DNA of 38,906 bases from Microbacteriaceae bacterium PS02344 (lineage in GTDB: Bacteria > Actinomycetota > Actinomycetes > Actinomycetales > Microbacteriaceae). Where the stretch lies: positions 1-38,906 of the forward strand of contig JASCNZ010000026.1 in assembly GCA_029959905.1 (NCBI GenBank), read 5' to 3'. The translations under genes and the position numbers were made by a program. Positions 22,469-30,670 of this stretch are shown piece after piece; position 1 is the first letter of the stretch, and the number at the start of each line of letters is the position of its first letter. A model generated the notes under the pieces. The model ran no database searches. It was given only the letters and a program-made list of their open reading frames with translations, and was not told the DNA's origin.

Positions 22469-23730
22469 CCGCAGGCGCCGTCGATCTCCTTGCCGCGGGT
22501 GTCGCGGAGGGTCGTCGGGATGCCGGCGTCGTTGAGACGGCGCACGAACTCGTCGGTGACGTCCTTCTCCGACGACGTCCAGATCGAGCCGGGGGTCGGG
22601 TTCAGCGGGATCGGGTTCACGTGCACCCACCCGCGGCCGCGGGCGTTGAGCTTGTCTGCGAGGAGGTCGGCGCGCCACGCATGGTCGTTCATGTCCTTGA
22701 TGAGGGCGTACTCGATCGAGACGCGGCGACCCGTCTTCTCGTAGTAGTTGTAGGCGGCGTCGAGGGCCTCGTCGACCTTCCACCGCGAGTTCACCGGGAT
22801 GAGCTCGTCGCGCAGGTGGTCGTCGGGCGCGTGCAGCGACAGCGCGAACGTGACGGGGATGTTCTCGTCGGCGAGCTTGCGGATCGCGGGCACCAGGCCC
22901 ACGGTCGACACGGTGATGCCGCGGGCGCTCATGCCGAGGCCGTCGGGCTGCGGGGCGACCATGATGCGCACGGCATCCATGACCCGCTTGTAGTTCGCGA
23001 GCGGCTCGCCCATACCCATGAAGACGATGTTCGAGACGCGTTCCATGCTGTGGTCGTCGCGGCGCTTGCCGCCCAGCTCGCCGTTGGCGATGGCCCGGTT
23101 GGCCCGCACGATCTGCTCGATGATCTCGGCGGTCGACATGTTGCGCGTGAGTCCCGCCTGGCCGGTGGCGCAGAACGGGCAGTTCATGCCGCAGCCGGCC
23201 TGGCTCGACACGCACAGCGTGATGCGGCCGGGGTAGCGCATGAGCACCGACTCGACGAGAGCACCGTCGTGCAGACGCCACAGGAACTTGATCGTGTCGC
23301 CTCGGTCGGTCTCGAGCCGGCGCACCTCGGTCATCAGCGGCGGCAGCATGCCGGCGACGAGGTCGTCGCGGATGCCCGCGGGCAGATCGGTCATGTGCGC
23401 CGGGTCGGACGTGTAGTGACGGAAGTAGTGGGTGGCGAGCTGCTTGGCGCGGAAGCCGGGCAGACCCAGCTCCTTCACCTTCTCGATGCGCTCCTCCGGG
23501 GTGAGGTCGGCGAGGTGCACGGGCGGTTTGCCGCGCTTCGGGCTCGCGAACTGCAGGAGCGGGCGGCCTTCGGCATCCTTCTGCTGGGTCCAGCCCTCGG
23601 TCGCCGGGCGCACCTGCGTGCCGCCGGCGGATCGGCCGGTCGTGCGGACCTTGCCCTGGGCGGGTCGACCCTCGGGGGCGGACGCGGATGCTGCGGGGCG
23701 CGTCTCGCGCGTGCGGGGGTTCTCGGTCAT
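22417..23730 (-). CDS. rlmN: 23S rRNA (adenine2503-C2)-methyltransferase RlmN
   Basis: 437 aa radical-SAM enzyme. The cluster motif CGMNCPFC places Cys180, Cys184 and Cys187; GMGEPLANY and [17 protein letters not shown] are RlmN motifs, and a C-terminal Cys in DGACGQL (about 418) is the resolving cysteine. It methylates C2 of A2503 in 23S rRNA and of A37 in some tRNAs through a methyl-cysteine intermediate. Residues 1-60 are a polar, probably disordered extension not found in the E. coli protein. TACCCT seven bases before the ATG suggests a leaderless mRNA, though GGAAGG lies between them. Its 3' end overlaps the convergent oxidoreductase gene. Confidence 0.96.
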   Translation of the reverse strand: MTENPRTRETRPAASASAPEGRPAQGKVRTTGRSAGGTQVRPATEGWTQQKDAEGRPLLQFASPKRGKPPVHLADLTPEERIEKVKELGLPGFRAKQLATHYFRHYTSDPAHMTDLPAGIRDDLVAGMLPPLMTEVRRLETDRGDTIKFLWRLHDGALVESVLMRYPGRITLCVSSQAGCGMNCPFCATGQAGLTRNMSTAEIIEQIVRANRAIANGELGGKRRDDHSMERVSNIVFMGMGEPLANYKRVMDAVRIMVAPQPDGLGMSARGITVSTVGLVPAIRKLADENIPVTFALSLHAPDDHLRDELIPVNSRWKVDEALDAAYNYYEKTGRRVSIEYALIKDMNDHAWRADLLADKLNARGRGWVHVNPIPLNPTPGSIWTSSEKDVTDEFVRRLNDAGIPTTLRDTRGKEIDGACGQLVATTEDEAASAAMA

Positions 23731-23737
23731 ACCTTCC

Positions 23738-23743
23738 AGGGTA
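23738..23743 (-). promoter_or_regulatory. Candidate leaderless -10 element of rlmN
   Basis: TACCCT on the minus strand, seven bases before ATG 23730. The GGAAGG between them is too close to the ATG to be a good SD. Confidence 0.35.
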
Positions 23744-23803
23744 CCGGCGGGCGGGTGGGAGGCGGCTGGACCCGGCCAGGCGGCCGATGTCGGATGCTCT
23801 TCC

Positions 23804-23809
23804 TAGACT
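23804..23809 (+). promoter_or_regulatory. Leaderless -10 element of the L7/L12-like gene
   Basis: TAGACT seven bases before ATG 23817; no SD is present, which also argues against longer starts upstream. Confidence 0.5.
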
Positions 23810-23816
23810 GTCCCGC

Positions 23817-24296
23817 ATGGACCTCATCATGATCATCGGCATCGTCGTTGCGGCCCTGGCCGTGGTCGCGCTCGTGTACGGGGTGATGCAGGCGGTGCGG
23901 CCGAAGGTTCCCGAGGCGTCTTCGACCCCGGCCGGCGCAGCGCCGGTCCTCGCCCCGGAAGTCGTGGCCCGTATCGACGACCTGGTGCGGTCGGGCAACA
24001 CCATCGCGGCGATCAAGGTGCTGCGCGATCACACCGGCGAGAGCCTGCAGTCGTCGAAGCGCCGGATCCAACGTTGGACGGTCGGGGCGGCGCCCGCCAC
24101 GACGGCGATCCCGATCTTCCCGCCGACCATCGAAGATCCGGCCGAGGTGCGGGCGGCGCTCGCCCCCGCAGCGGCTTCCGAGGTCGACCGGCTGGTCGCC
24201 GCCGACCAGCAGATCGCGGCGATCAAGCTGCTGCGCACCGAGGCCGGGCTGGGCCTGAAGCAGGCCAAGGACGCGATCGACGCCTGGCCGCGGTGA
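23817..24296 (+). CDS. Membrane-anchored protein with two L7/L12 C-terminal-like domains
   Basis: 159 aa. One N-terminal membrane helix (about 4-26) is followed by a short linker and two related helical units: 48-87 (ARIDDLVRSGNTIAAIKVLRDHTGESLQSSKRRI) and 121-157 (VDRLVAADQQIAAIKLLRTEAGLGLKQAKDAIDAW, split here by function only). The second closely follows the ribosomal L7/L12 C-terminal pattern xAxIKxxRxxTGLGLKxAKD, the translation-factor-binding face; the first is diverged. It is not the ribosomal protein itself, lacking the L7/L12 N-terminal dimerisation domain. Function unknown; a membrane-bound docking site for translational GTPases is speculative. Divergent from rlmN. Confidence 0.8.
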   Translation: MDLIMIIGIVVAALAVVALVYGVMQAVRPKVPEASSTPAGAAPVLAPEVVARIDDLVRSGNTIAAIKVLRDHTGESLQSSKRRIQRWTVGAAPATTAIPIFPPTIEDPAEVRAALAPAAASEVDRLVAADQQIAAIKLLRTEAGLGLKQAKDAIDAWPR

Positions 24297-24326
24297 GCCT
24301 CGTGCCGCGCCTCCCCGATCGGCGCG

Positions 24327-24338
24327 TTGTAATGACAA
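24327..24338. promoter_or_regulatory. GntR/UTRA operator (site c)
   Basis: TTGTAATGACAA, a perfect 4-bp inverted repeat with a four-base spacer. Its core TGTAATGACA is identical to site b at 13237-13246, 11 kb away. It covers the -35 box of the KDPG aldolase promoter. Confidence 0.62.
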
Positions 24339-24356
24339 GTGCGCATCAGCGACAAT
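24327..24356 (+). promoter_or_regulatory. Promoter of the KDPG aldolase gene
   Basis: TTGTAA (24327-24332) and GACAAT (24351-24356) are 18 bp apart, each 4/6 or better. Transcription would start near 24363, about 20 bases before the ATG. Confidence 0.5.
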
Positions 24357-24383
24357 GGAGCCACCCCCACCGCTAGGAGCATG

Positions 24384-25022
24384 ATGTCCGACCGTCTCGA
24401 CCGCGCCCGCGCCACCGGAGTCCTCGCCGTTCTTCGCGCCTCCTCCCCCGAGCTCGCACTCGAGGCTTCCGAGGCCATCATCCGCGGAGGGGTGACCGGC
24501 ATCGAGGTCACCTTCTCGACTCCCGACGCCCCGGCGGTCATCCGCGAGCTCATCGCCCGTCACGGCGACGCCGCGTACGTCGGCGCCGGCACCGTCACCA
24601 CCCCCGAGCAGGCCACGCTCGCGGCCGAGGCCGGCGCGGAGTTCCTCGTGAGCCCCGGCACGCTGCCCGACCTCACCCGGCACATGATCGACACCGGACG
24701 CGTCGTGATGACCGGCGCCATGACCCCGACCGAGGTCATGACCGCGCTCGACCTCGGTGTCGACGTCGTCAAGATCTTCCCCGCCTCGCTCGGTGGCCCG
24801 TCGTACCTCGGCGCCCTGCGCGGCCCGTTCCCCGACGCGCCCCTCATGCCGACCGGTGGCGTGAACCCCGACAACCTCGCCGACTGGTTCGCCGCCGGCG
24901 CGGTCGCGGTCGGAGCCGGTGGCGACCTCGCCAACGGAGCATCGCTCAAGGCGCAGGACTGGGCCGACATCGAGCAGCGTTCGGCCCGCTTCGCCGCCGC
25001 TCTCGCCGCCGTCCGCAGCTGA
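24384..25022 (+). CDS. KDPG/KHG aldolase (2-keto-3-deoxy-6-phosphogluconate aldolase family)
   Basis: 212 aa from ATG 24384 (AGGAG four bases upstream; the adjacent ATG at 24381 would be too close). It is a class I aldolase with GVLAVLRASS near the start, Glu in GVTGIEVTFSTP (about residue 44), GAGTVTTPEQ, FLVSPGT, and the Schiff-base Lys in VVKIFPASLGG (about 131), then MPTGGV. It cleaves 2-keto-3-deoxy-6-phosphogluconate or an analogue to pyruvate and an aldehyde. No dehydratase or KDG kinase is beside it, but its promoter carries the operator of the ribose locus. TauE-like permease follows after seven bases. An unphosphorylated 2-keto-3-deoxy acid is a possible substrate. Confidence 0.88.
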   Translation: MSDRLDRARATGVLAVLRASSPELALEASEAIIRGGVTGIEVTFSTPDAPAVIRELIARHGDAAYVGAGTVTTPEQATLAAEAGAEFLVSPGTLPDLTRHMIDTGRVVMTGAMTPTEVMTALDLGVDVVKIFPASLGGPSYLGALRGPFPDAPLMPTGGVNPDNLADWFAAGAVAVGAGGDLANGASLKAQDWADIEQRSARFAAALAAVRS

Positions 25023-25029
25023 CGCCGGC

Positions 25030-25782
25030 GTGATCGCGCTCGACCCCTGGGCCTGGGCGGCCCTGGGGGTCGCCGCGGTCGTCATCGGCATCTCGAAGAC
25101 CGCGCTGCCCGGCAGCAACATCCTCGCCATCGCGCTGTTCGCGACCGTGCTGCCCGCACGCGTGTCGACCGCGGCGATGCTGCTGCTGCTCATCGTCGGC
25201 GACGTATTCGCCCTTCTCGCCTATCGACGGCACGCGCACTGGCCGACGATCCTCCGCCTCGCTCCGGCTGTCGTCGTCGGACTGCTCGCGGGCTTCGCGT
25301 TCCTCGCGCTCGCGGGCGACGGTGTCGTGCGACGGGCGATCGGGGTGATTCTGCTGCTGATGATCGCGATCACCCTCTGGCGCCGGTGGCGACAGAGCCG
25401 CCCCGATGCCCTCACCCGGGAACCCGGGCGAGGACTCGTGCTCGCCGGGGTCTACGGCGGACTCGGCGGTTTTTCGACCATGGTGGCGAACGCGGGCGGC
25501 CCCGTCATGTCGATGTACTTCCTCGCCACGCGCACCCCGGTGCAGGTCTTCCTCGGCACCGCGGCATGGTTCTTCGCGATCATCAACCTGGTGAAGGTGC
25601 CGTTCCTCGCGGGCATCGGCCTGTTCTCACCGCCCGTGCTGCTCATGGACGCCGTGCTCGCCCCGTGCGTCGTGGTGGGCGCCCTGGTCGGCCTGGCCAT
25701 CGCGAAGCGCCTCGACCAGCGCCTCTTCGACCGCCTGGTGATCGCCCTCACGATCGTCGGCGCCCTCTACCTTTTGCTCTGA
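25030..25782 (+). CDS. TauE/SafE-family membrane permease
   Basis: 250 aa from GTG 25030, seven bases after the aldolase stop and therefore probably coupled to it; there is no SD. It has about eight hydrophobic segments and the two TauE half-repeats, each starting with a Gly-rich helix: GVAAVVIGISKTALPGSN near the start and GGLGGFSTMVANAGGPVMSMYF (about 148-170). Relatives export sulfite, sulfoacetate or other organic anions. Substrate here is unknown; cotranscription with an aldolase may be chance or may point to an organic acid. Confidence 0.85.
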   Translation: MIALDPWAWAALGVAAVVIGISKTALPGSNILAIALFATVLPARVSTAAMLLLLIVGDVFALLAYRRHAHWPTILRLAPAVVVGLLAGFAFLALAGDGVVRRAIGVILLLMIAITLWRRWRQSRPDALTREPGRGLVLAGVYGGLGGFSTMVANAGGPVMSMYFLATRTPVQVFLGTAAWFFAIINLVKVPFLAGIGLFSPPVLLMDAVLAPCVVVGALVGLAIAKRLDQRLFDRLVIALTIVGALYLLL

Positions 25783-25801
25783 CCCGCGAACGCGATCGCA
25801 C

Positions 25802-25881
25802 GCGAAACGGAGATCGGTCGCACATCGCACGGCGCGTCGACCGACCACACACCGGTCGACGGCATCCGCTCTCCGTTTCGC
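25802..25881. terminator. Long nested hairpin between converging TauE-like and SDR genes
   Basis: GCGAAACGGAGA (25802-25813) and TCTCCGTTTCGC (25870-25881) pair perfectly over 12 bp. Inside, GTCGACCG and CGGTCGAC form a second stem around eight or nine bases. Likely bidirectional terminator or palindromic repeat. Confidence 0.55.
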
Positions 25882-25919
25882 ATGCCGCGGGACCGAGGAG
25901 GGCGGATGCCGCGGCCGCG

Positions 25920-26750
25920 TCAGTCGAGGAAGATGTCGGGGAACAGGGCCGAGTCGGGGGTACCCGGTATGGCGGCGTAGCGCGAGAAGTCGGTCACTCC
26001 GGCCGCCTCGAGCACGTCTTCGACGATGAGCGTCTGGCCGGTGTACGAACGGGCGGGCTGCCGCAGCACCTCGTACGCGGCATCCGCGTAGATGTCGGCG
26101 GTGCGGCTCGCGGCCATCACCTGGTCGCCGCCGAGCAGGTTCTGCACCGCGGCCGTCGCGATCGTCGTGCGCGGCCACAGGGTGTTCGCGGCGATCCCGT
26201 CCGACGCGAATTCGGCGGCGAGGCCGAGCGTCGCCATCGTCATGCCGAACTTCGCGAGCGTGTATCCGGTGTGCGCGCCCAGCCACTTGGGCGAGGGGTT
26301 GAGCGGCGGCGAGAGCGAGAGGATGTGGGGATTCTCGGCGTCCTTCAGGATCGGCACCGCCGCGCGCGACAGCAGGAAGGTGCCACGAACGTTCACGTCC
26401 TGCATGAGGTCGTATTTCTTCGCGCTCAGCTCGAGCGAGCGCGACAGGTCGATGACGCTGGCGTTGTTGATGACGATGTCGATGCCACCGAATTCACCCT
26501 GCGTCTTGAGCACCGCCTCGGTGATGTCGGAGTCGTCGCGCACGTCGCCGACGATGGGCAGCGCCTGGCCGCCCGCCTCCCTGATCTGCTCGGCCGCGGT
26601 GTGCACCGTGCCCTCGAGCTTCGGATGCGGAGTGCCGGTCTTCGCGAGCATGGCGATGTTCGCCCCGTCGGCGGCGGCACGCAGCGCGATCGCGAGACCG
26701 ATGCCCCGGCTTCCGCCGGACATCAGGATGGTCTTTCCTGCGAGTGTCAT
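25920..26750 (-). CDS. SDR-family oxidoreductase, HSDL2-like
   Basis: 276 aa from ATG 26750, preceded by AGGAG at five bases. Cofactor motif SGGSRGIG (11-18), NNAS (95-98) instead of NNAG, and Tyr163/Lys167 (GYTLAKFGM). The insert AKTGTPHPKLEGTVHTAAEQIREAGGQALPI and the LSLSPPLNPSPKW region are typical of the hydroxysteroid-dehydrogenase-like 2 branch, though the SCP2 tail of the animal protein is absent. Predicted role: NADP-dependent dehydrogenase or reductase, perhaps in fatty-acid breakdown. It is followed downstream by a long hairpin and preceded by another SDR on the same strand. Confidence 0.85.
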   Translation of the reverse strand: MTLAGKTILMSGGSRGIGLAIALRAAADGANIAMLAKTGTPHPKLEGTVHTAAEQIREAGGQALPIVGDVRDDSDITEAVLKTQGEFGGIDIVINNASVIDLSRSLELSAKKYDLMQDVNVRGTFLLSRAAVPILKDAENPHILSLSPPLNPSPKWLGAHTGYTLAKFGMTMATLGLAAEFASDGIAANTLWPRTTIATAAVQNLLGGDQVMAASRTADIYADAAYEVLRQPARSYTGQTLIVEDVLEAAGVTDFSRYAAIPGTPDSALFPDIFLD

Positions 26751-26783
26751 GGGTTCTCCTCGTTCTGCGGCCGTCTCGGCCTG

Positions 26784-26845
26784 TTCCGGTCGCATTTTCT
26801 GTCGCTCCCGAGCCGCGCAGGCGACAGAAAGTGCGACGGGAGCGG
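26784..26845. repeat. Dispersed hairpin element, copy 1
   Basis: A 62-bp palindromic element with arms of about 20 bp (GGTCGCATTTTCTGTCGC against GCGACAGAAAGTGCGAC). It matches 32464-32525 at 48 of 62 positions with no gaps; the arms are conserved and the loop is not. It follows the stop of the SDR gene at 26874 on the minus strand, a terminator-like position. Confidence 0.75.
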
Positions 26846-26873
26846 TGGGGACGGGGTGGGACGGGGGCTGGGG

Positions 26874-27635
26874 TTATTTCGGGGCCATGCGGATGGCGCC
26901 GTCGAGACGGATGGTCTCGCCGTTGAGGTAGTCGTTCTCGACGATCTGCTGCACGAGGGACGCGTACTCCTCGGGACGCCCGAGACGCGAGGGGAACGGC
27001 ACCTGCTGCCCCAGCGAGTCCTGCGCGGCCTGCGGCAGGCCGAGCAGCATGGGCGTCTCCATGATGCCGGGGGCGATGGTGACGACCCGGATGCCGTGGC
27101 GGGCGAGTTCGCGCGCGACGGGGAGGGTCATCGCATGCACGCCGCCCTTCGACGCCGAGTACGCGGCCTGTCCGATCTGTCCGTCGAACGCGGCGACGCT
27201 GGCCGTGTCGATGATGACGCCGCGACCGCCGTCATCGACGGCCTCGTTCTTGGCGATCACGGCGGATGCCTGGGACAGCACGTTGAACGTGCCGATGAGG
27301 TTGATGCGCACGACGCGCTCGAAGTCGGCGAGAACCGCGGGGTTGCCCTCGCGGTCGAGCACCTTGGCGGGCGGGGCGATGCCGGCGCAGTTCACGACGA
27401 CGCGCAGCGGAGCGGCCTGCTGGGCCTGGGCCACGGCGTCGCGCACCTCGTCGACGCTGGTGACGTCGGCCGGCACGAACAGCCCGCCGAGCTCTGCGGC
27501 GATCTCGGCCCCCTTCGAGCCGGCGAGGTCGAGGATCGTGACGTGGGCGCCGGCGTCGGCCAGGCGCCGCGCGGTGGCGAGTCCGAGCCCCGAGGCTCCG
27601 CCCGTGATGAGAGCGCCCTGTCCGCTGATCTGCAT
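26874..27635 (-). CDS. SDR-family 3-hydroxyacyl-CoA dehydrogenase-like protein (HSD10-like)
   Basis: 253 aa. TGGASGLG (11-18), Asp36 for NAD, NCAG (82-85), Ser146, Tyr159 and Lys163 (YSASKGGV) are present. The sequence matches the type II 3-hydroxyacyl-CoA dehydrogenase/HSD17B10 group: IAPPAKVLDREG, FNVLSQASAVI, APGIMETPML and QQVPFPSRLGRPEEYA. It probably oxidises 3-hydroxyacyl-CoA or 2-methyl-3-hydroxybutyryl-CoA in fatty-acid or isoleucine degradation. A promoter GTGACA-18-GATACT and AAGGAG lie upstream. The two neighbouring SDR genes are separated by a hairpin, so they are probably separate units. Confidence 0.87.
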   Translation of the reverse strand: MQISGQGALITGGASGLGLATARRLADAGAHVTILDLAGSKGAEIAAELGGLFVPADVTSVDEVRDAVAQAQQAAPLRVVVNCAGIAPPAKVLDREGNPAVLADFERVVRINLIGTFNVLSQASAVIAKNEAVDDGGRGVIIDTASVAAFDGQIGQAAYSASKGGVHAMTLPVARELARHGIRVVTIAPGIMETPMLLGLPQAAQDSLGQQVPFPSRLGRPEEYASLVQQIVENDYLNGETIRLDGAIRMAPK

Positions 27636-27667
27636 CGTGTTCTCCTTCGAACGTCGTTGTGCGACCG

Positions 27668-27697
27668 AGTATCAGCCTACGTGGTTCTAAGTGTCAC
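27668..27697 (-). promoter_or_regulatory. Promoter of the HSD10-like SDR gene
   Basis: On the minus strand GTGACA (27697-27692) and GATACT (27673-27668) are 18 bp apart, 5/6 and 4/6 to consensus. Confidence 0.45.
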
Positions 27698-27747
27698 CAC
27701 GATCCCTGGCGGCGACCGACGGGAGCGAGCCTACGACACGACCCCGG

Positions 27748-28539
27748 TCAGGCGCTCGGCCCGAGGATGAAGTTCCACGCCCCGGTCGCCACCGCCGCCG
27801 CGACGGACACCCCGGAGATCGTGATGCCGATGGCCAGGAGCATCCACTCCGCGAACCCGAAGCGCGACTCCCGCGCCCAGGTGCGACGACCCGGCGCCCC
27901 GAACCCGCGCGCCTCCATGGCCGTGGCGAGCTTCGCGCCGCGGCGGATCGACAGCACCAGCAGCGCGAACGCCATGCCGACGAAGCGTCGGACGCGCCCG
28001 CGATCGGCGACGCCGCGTGCACGCCGCGCAAGTTCGAGGGCTCGCCAGTCGTCGAGGAACAGTCCGATCATGCGCAACCCGGCGAGCCCGCCCAGCACGA
28101 ACCGCGCGGGCAGCCGCAGCACCTGGGCCATGCCGTCGGCGAGGTCGGTCGGATCGACCGTGATGAACAGCACCACCGAGGGCAGCGCGATCGCCAACAC
28201 GCGCAGGAACGTGGCGAGGGCGAGGGCCAACGACCCGTCGCTGATGCGCAGCACGAACCACTCGACGTACACCGTGCCGCTCGTCTCGCCGTAGAGGGCG
28301 ATCGTCAACGCCGTGAGGGGTGCGGCGATCCACACCGGCCAGGTGCGCAGCCAGAACTCCCGCCACCCGATCCCCGCGAAGAGGAACAGCACGCATTCGA
28401 GCACGAGGGCCACGGATGCCGACACCGGATCGAGCGTGAGGATGAGGGGGATCGCGATGAGCGCGCTCACGGCGAGCTTCGCGACCGGGTTGATGCGGGC
28501 GACGCGTCCGGTGCGCGCCGCGGTCTCGACGACGGTCAT
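27748..28539 (-). CDS. ykoC: ECF transporter T component (YkoC-like)
   Basis: 263 aa, CbiQ/EcfT family. Several hydrophobic segments lie at about 22-55, 65-85 and 103-130; the C-terminal coupling helices carry two Ala-Arg-Gly motifs, ARRARG (171-176) and EARGFG (209-214), that bind the ATPases. This is the transmembrane scaffold of the thiamine-related ECF importer. Its ATG overlaps the ATPase stop (ATGA), and it is the last gene of the riboswitch-controlled operon. Confidence 0.88.
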   Translation of the reverse strand: MTVVETAARTGRVARINPVAKLAVSALIAIPLILTLDPVSASVALVLECVLFLFAGIGWREFWLRTWPVWIAAPLTALTIALYGETSGTVYVEWFVLRISDGSLALALATFLRVLAIALPSVVLFITVDPTDLADGMAQVLRLPARFVLGGLAGLRMIGLFLDDWRALELARRARGVADRGRVRRFVGMAFALLVLSIRRGAKLATAMEARGFGAPGRRTWARESRFGFAEWMLLAIGITISGVSVAAAVATGAWNFILGPSA

Positions 28540-29993
28540 CGCCCGCCCCGCAGCTCGTAACGTTCGGCGCGCAGTGCCCGCACGACGTCGAGGTCGTGGG
28601 TGATGGCGACGATCGCGGTGCCCTCGTCGCGCAGCGCGGCCAGCATCGCGATGAGCTCGGCCCAGGTGCGGGCATCCTGCCCGAAGGTCGGCTCGTCGAG
28701 CACCAGCACACGCGGTCGCGTGGCGAGGGCCGCGGCCACGGTCAGGCGACGCTTCTCCCCGCCCGACAGCGTGTAGGGATTCGCCCGCGCGAGACGGTCG
28801 AGGCGCAGGCGGTGCAGCAGTTCGTCGCTGCGGGCGGTGATCTCGTCTTCGGGCATGCCGAGCGCCCGAGGGCCGACCGCCAACTCGTCCTGCACCGTCT
28901 TCGCCAGCAGCTGATGCTCGGGTTCCTGGAAGACCATGCCGATGCGCGTGAGCAGGTCGCGCGACGCCCAATCGATCGGCGCCGGACGGATGCCCGCGGC
29001 GAGCGCGGCGGAAGCCTCCACCGCTCCGCCCGCCGGCGGAAGGAGCCCGGCCAGCGTGAGCCCGAGGGTGGACTTCCCCGCACCGTTCGCCCCGGTGATC
29101 GCCAGCGCGTGCCCCGACCGCACGTCGAGGTCGATGCCCGACGCGACCGGCGTGCCCTTCACCCGGGCGACCTCGAGGTCGCGCGCCGACAGCAGCACCT
29201 CCCCGGGTGATGCGAGCGGGGGCGGCGGAGCATCCGGAGCGAACCCCGGCACCCACACGCCGTCGGCTGCGAGACGCGCCCCCTGCTCACCGAGCACCCG
29301 CTCGGGCGGGCCGTCGGCCACGACCCCGCCCTGACCGACGACGATCACCCGGGTGATGAGCGGCAGCCACACCTCGAGCCCATGCTCCACGACGATGAGG
29401 GTCGCGGGGTGCGCGGCGAGCATCCGTTCGACCGCGTCGCGTACCTCGACGACCCCTTCCGGATCGAGGTTCGCGGTGGGCTCGTCGAGCAGCACCACGC
29501 CGGGGCGCATGGCGAGGATGCCGGCGAGGGCGAGGCGCTGCTTCTGCCCGCCCGAGAGGGCCTTCGTCGGGCGATCGAGCGGAAGGTCGAGGCCGACGGC
29601 GTCGAGCGCCTGGCCGACACGCGACCAGATCTCCGCCCGCGGCACGCCGAGGTTCTCGCATCCGAACGCGACGTCGTCGCCGACCCGCGCGAGGATGACC
29701 TGCGAATCGGGGTCCTGCAGCACGAGTCCCGCGCGACCGCGCGTCGCGACCGCCGGGTGCCCGTCGACGAGGAGCTCGCCCTCCGACTCGCCCTCCTCAT
29801 CGCCCCCGAGCACGCCGGCGAGTCCCTGGAGCAGGGTCGATTTGCCCGCCCCGGAGGCGCCGAGTACGAGCACGCGCTCGCCGGGCTCGACGCGGAACGA
29901 CACGTCGCGCAGCGCCCACGCGAGGCGACTGGCGTGACGCCAGCCCCACGAGACCGCGTCGACGGCCGCGGGGCCGGGGTGATCGCCCGACAT
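28536..29993 (-). CDS. ykoD: ECF transporter ATPase, two fused ATP-binding domains (YkoD-like)
   Basis: 485 aa with two complete ABC domains in one chain. Domain 1: Walker A GASGAGKST (45-53), signature LSGGQKQR, Walker B VVLLDEPTANLD. Domain 2: Walker A GANGAGKST, signature LSGGEKRR, Walker B VLVLDEPTFGQD. This fused form replaces EcfA and EcfA' and is the YkoD arrangement. It powers uptake of the S-component's ligand. The start is ATG 29993 or GTG 29996; both overlap the stop of the S-component gene, so translation is coupled. Longer upstream readings enter that gene and are rejected. Confidence 0.92.
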   Translation of the reverse strand: MSGDHPGPAAVDAVSWGWRHASRLAWALRDVSFRVEPGERVLVLGASGAGKSTLLQGLAGVLGGDEEGESEGELLVDGHPAVATRGRAGLVLQDPDSQVILARVGDDVAFGCENLGVPRAEIWSRVGQALDAVGLDLPLDRPTKALSGGQKQRLALAGILAMRPGVVLLDEPTANLDPEGVVEVRDAVERMLAAHPATLIVVEHGLEVWLPLITRVIVVGQGGVVADGPPERVLGEQGARLAADGVWVPGFAPDAPPPPLASPGEVLLSARDLEVARVKGTPVASGIDLDVRSGHALAITGANGAGKSTLGLTLAGLLPPAGGAVEASAALAAGIRPAPIDWASRDLLTRIGMVFQEPEHQLLAKTVQDELAVGPRALGMPEDEITARSDELLHRLRLDRLARANPYTLSGGEKRRLTVAAALATRPRVLVLDEPTFGQDARTWAELIAMLAALRDEGTAIVAITHDLDVVRALRAERYELRGGR

Positions 29994-30667
29994 CACACGC
30001 GCACGCGCGCCTCGCGGCCCGATCCGAAACGGTCGAGCGCGCCCGTCGCGGCGATACCCCGCGCGAGGACCCACGAGAGAGCGCCGGCGATGACCGCACC
30101 CGAGACGACGGCGCTCACGAGGTAGATCGCCGTGAACTCGGCGCCCGACCCCGCGTACCAGAGGACGAGGTTGTTGATGCCGCCCGCGAGCGCCGCGCCG
30201 GCACCCGCGAGGATGGCGACGGGCAGCGACCAGCGGCGGTAGAAGAACAGCAGGAAGATCAACTCGGCACCGAGGCCCTGCACGAGACCCGCTTCGAGCG
30301 TGAGGAATCCGCCCCACTGGTTGCCGATCAGCGCCGAGACCACTGCGGCGAGCAGCTCGACGTAGATCGCGGCCCCCGCCTTGCGGATGATCAGCCCGCC
30401 CAGCACGCCGGCGAAGAGCCAAGGGCCGTCGAGCAGGCCCTGCAGACCCGGCAGCAGCGGCTCGAGAAGGGCCTTCGGGCCCAGGTAGCCGACGTTCCAG
30501 GCGAGGAAGATCAGCCCCGCGGCGACGCCGAGCACGCTGGCGACGACGATGTCGACGACGCGCCAGCGCCAGATCGACGCGGAGGCCGTACCGCTCGTCG
30601 CGGATTCCGGGGCGGATGCCGTGATCCCGCTGTTCTTCGCGGTGGATTCGGGCGTGGACGTACTCAT
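29993..30667 (-). CDS. ykoE: ECF transporter S component, YkoE family (thiamine precursor/HMP)
   Basis: 224 aa from ATG 30667, with GGAGGAG five bases upstream. After about 35 polar residues it has five or six membrane helices (WRVVDIVVASVLGVAAGLIFLAWN; GLLDGPWLFAGVLGGLIIRKAGAAIYVELLAAVVSALIGNQWGG, split across helices) that match the YkoE substrate-capture subunit. The TPP riboswitch directly upstream identifies the ligand class as thiamine or its hydroxymethylpyrimidine moiety. Followed by YkoD and YkoC in one operon, giving a complete importer. Confidence 0.9.
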   Translation of the reverse strand: MSTSTPESTAKNSGITASAPESATSGTASASIWRWRVVDIVVASVLGVAAGLIFLAWNVGYLGPKALLEPLLPGLQGLLDGPWLFAGVLGGLIIRKAGAAIYVELLAAVVSALIGNQWGGFLTLEAGLVQGLGAELIFLLFFYRRWSLPVAILAGAGAALAGGINNLVLWYAGSGAEFTAIYLVSAVVSGAVIAGALSWVLARGIAATGALDRFGSGREARVRV

Positions 30668-30670
30668 GTG

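Noticed and set aside
29994..30422. Extension of the fused ECF ATPase frame to 30422
   Set aside because: It is an Arg/Gly-rich shadow of the YkoE gene on the same strand in another frame.
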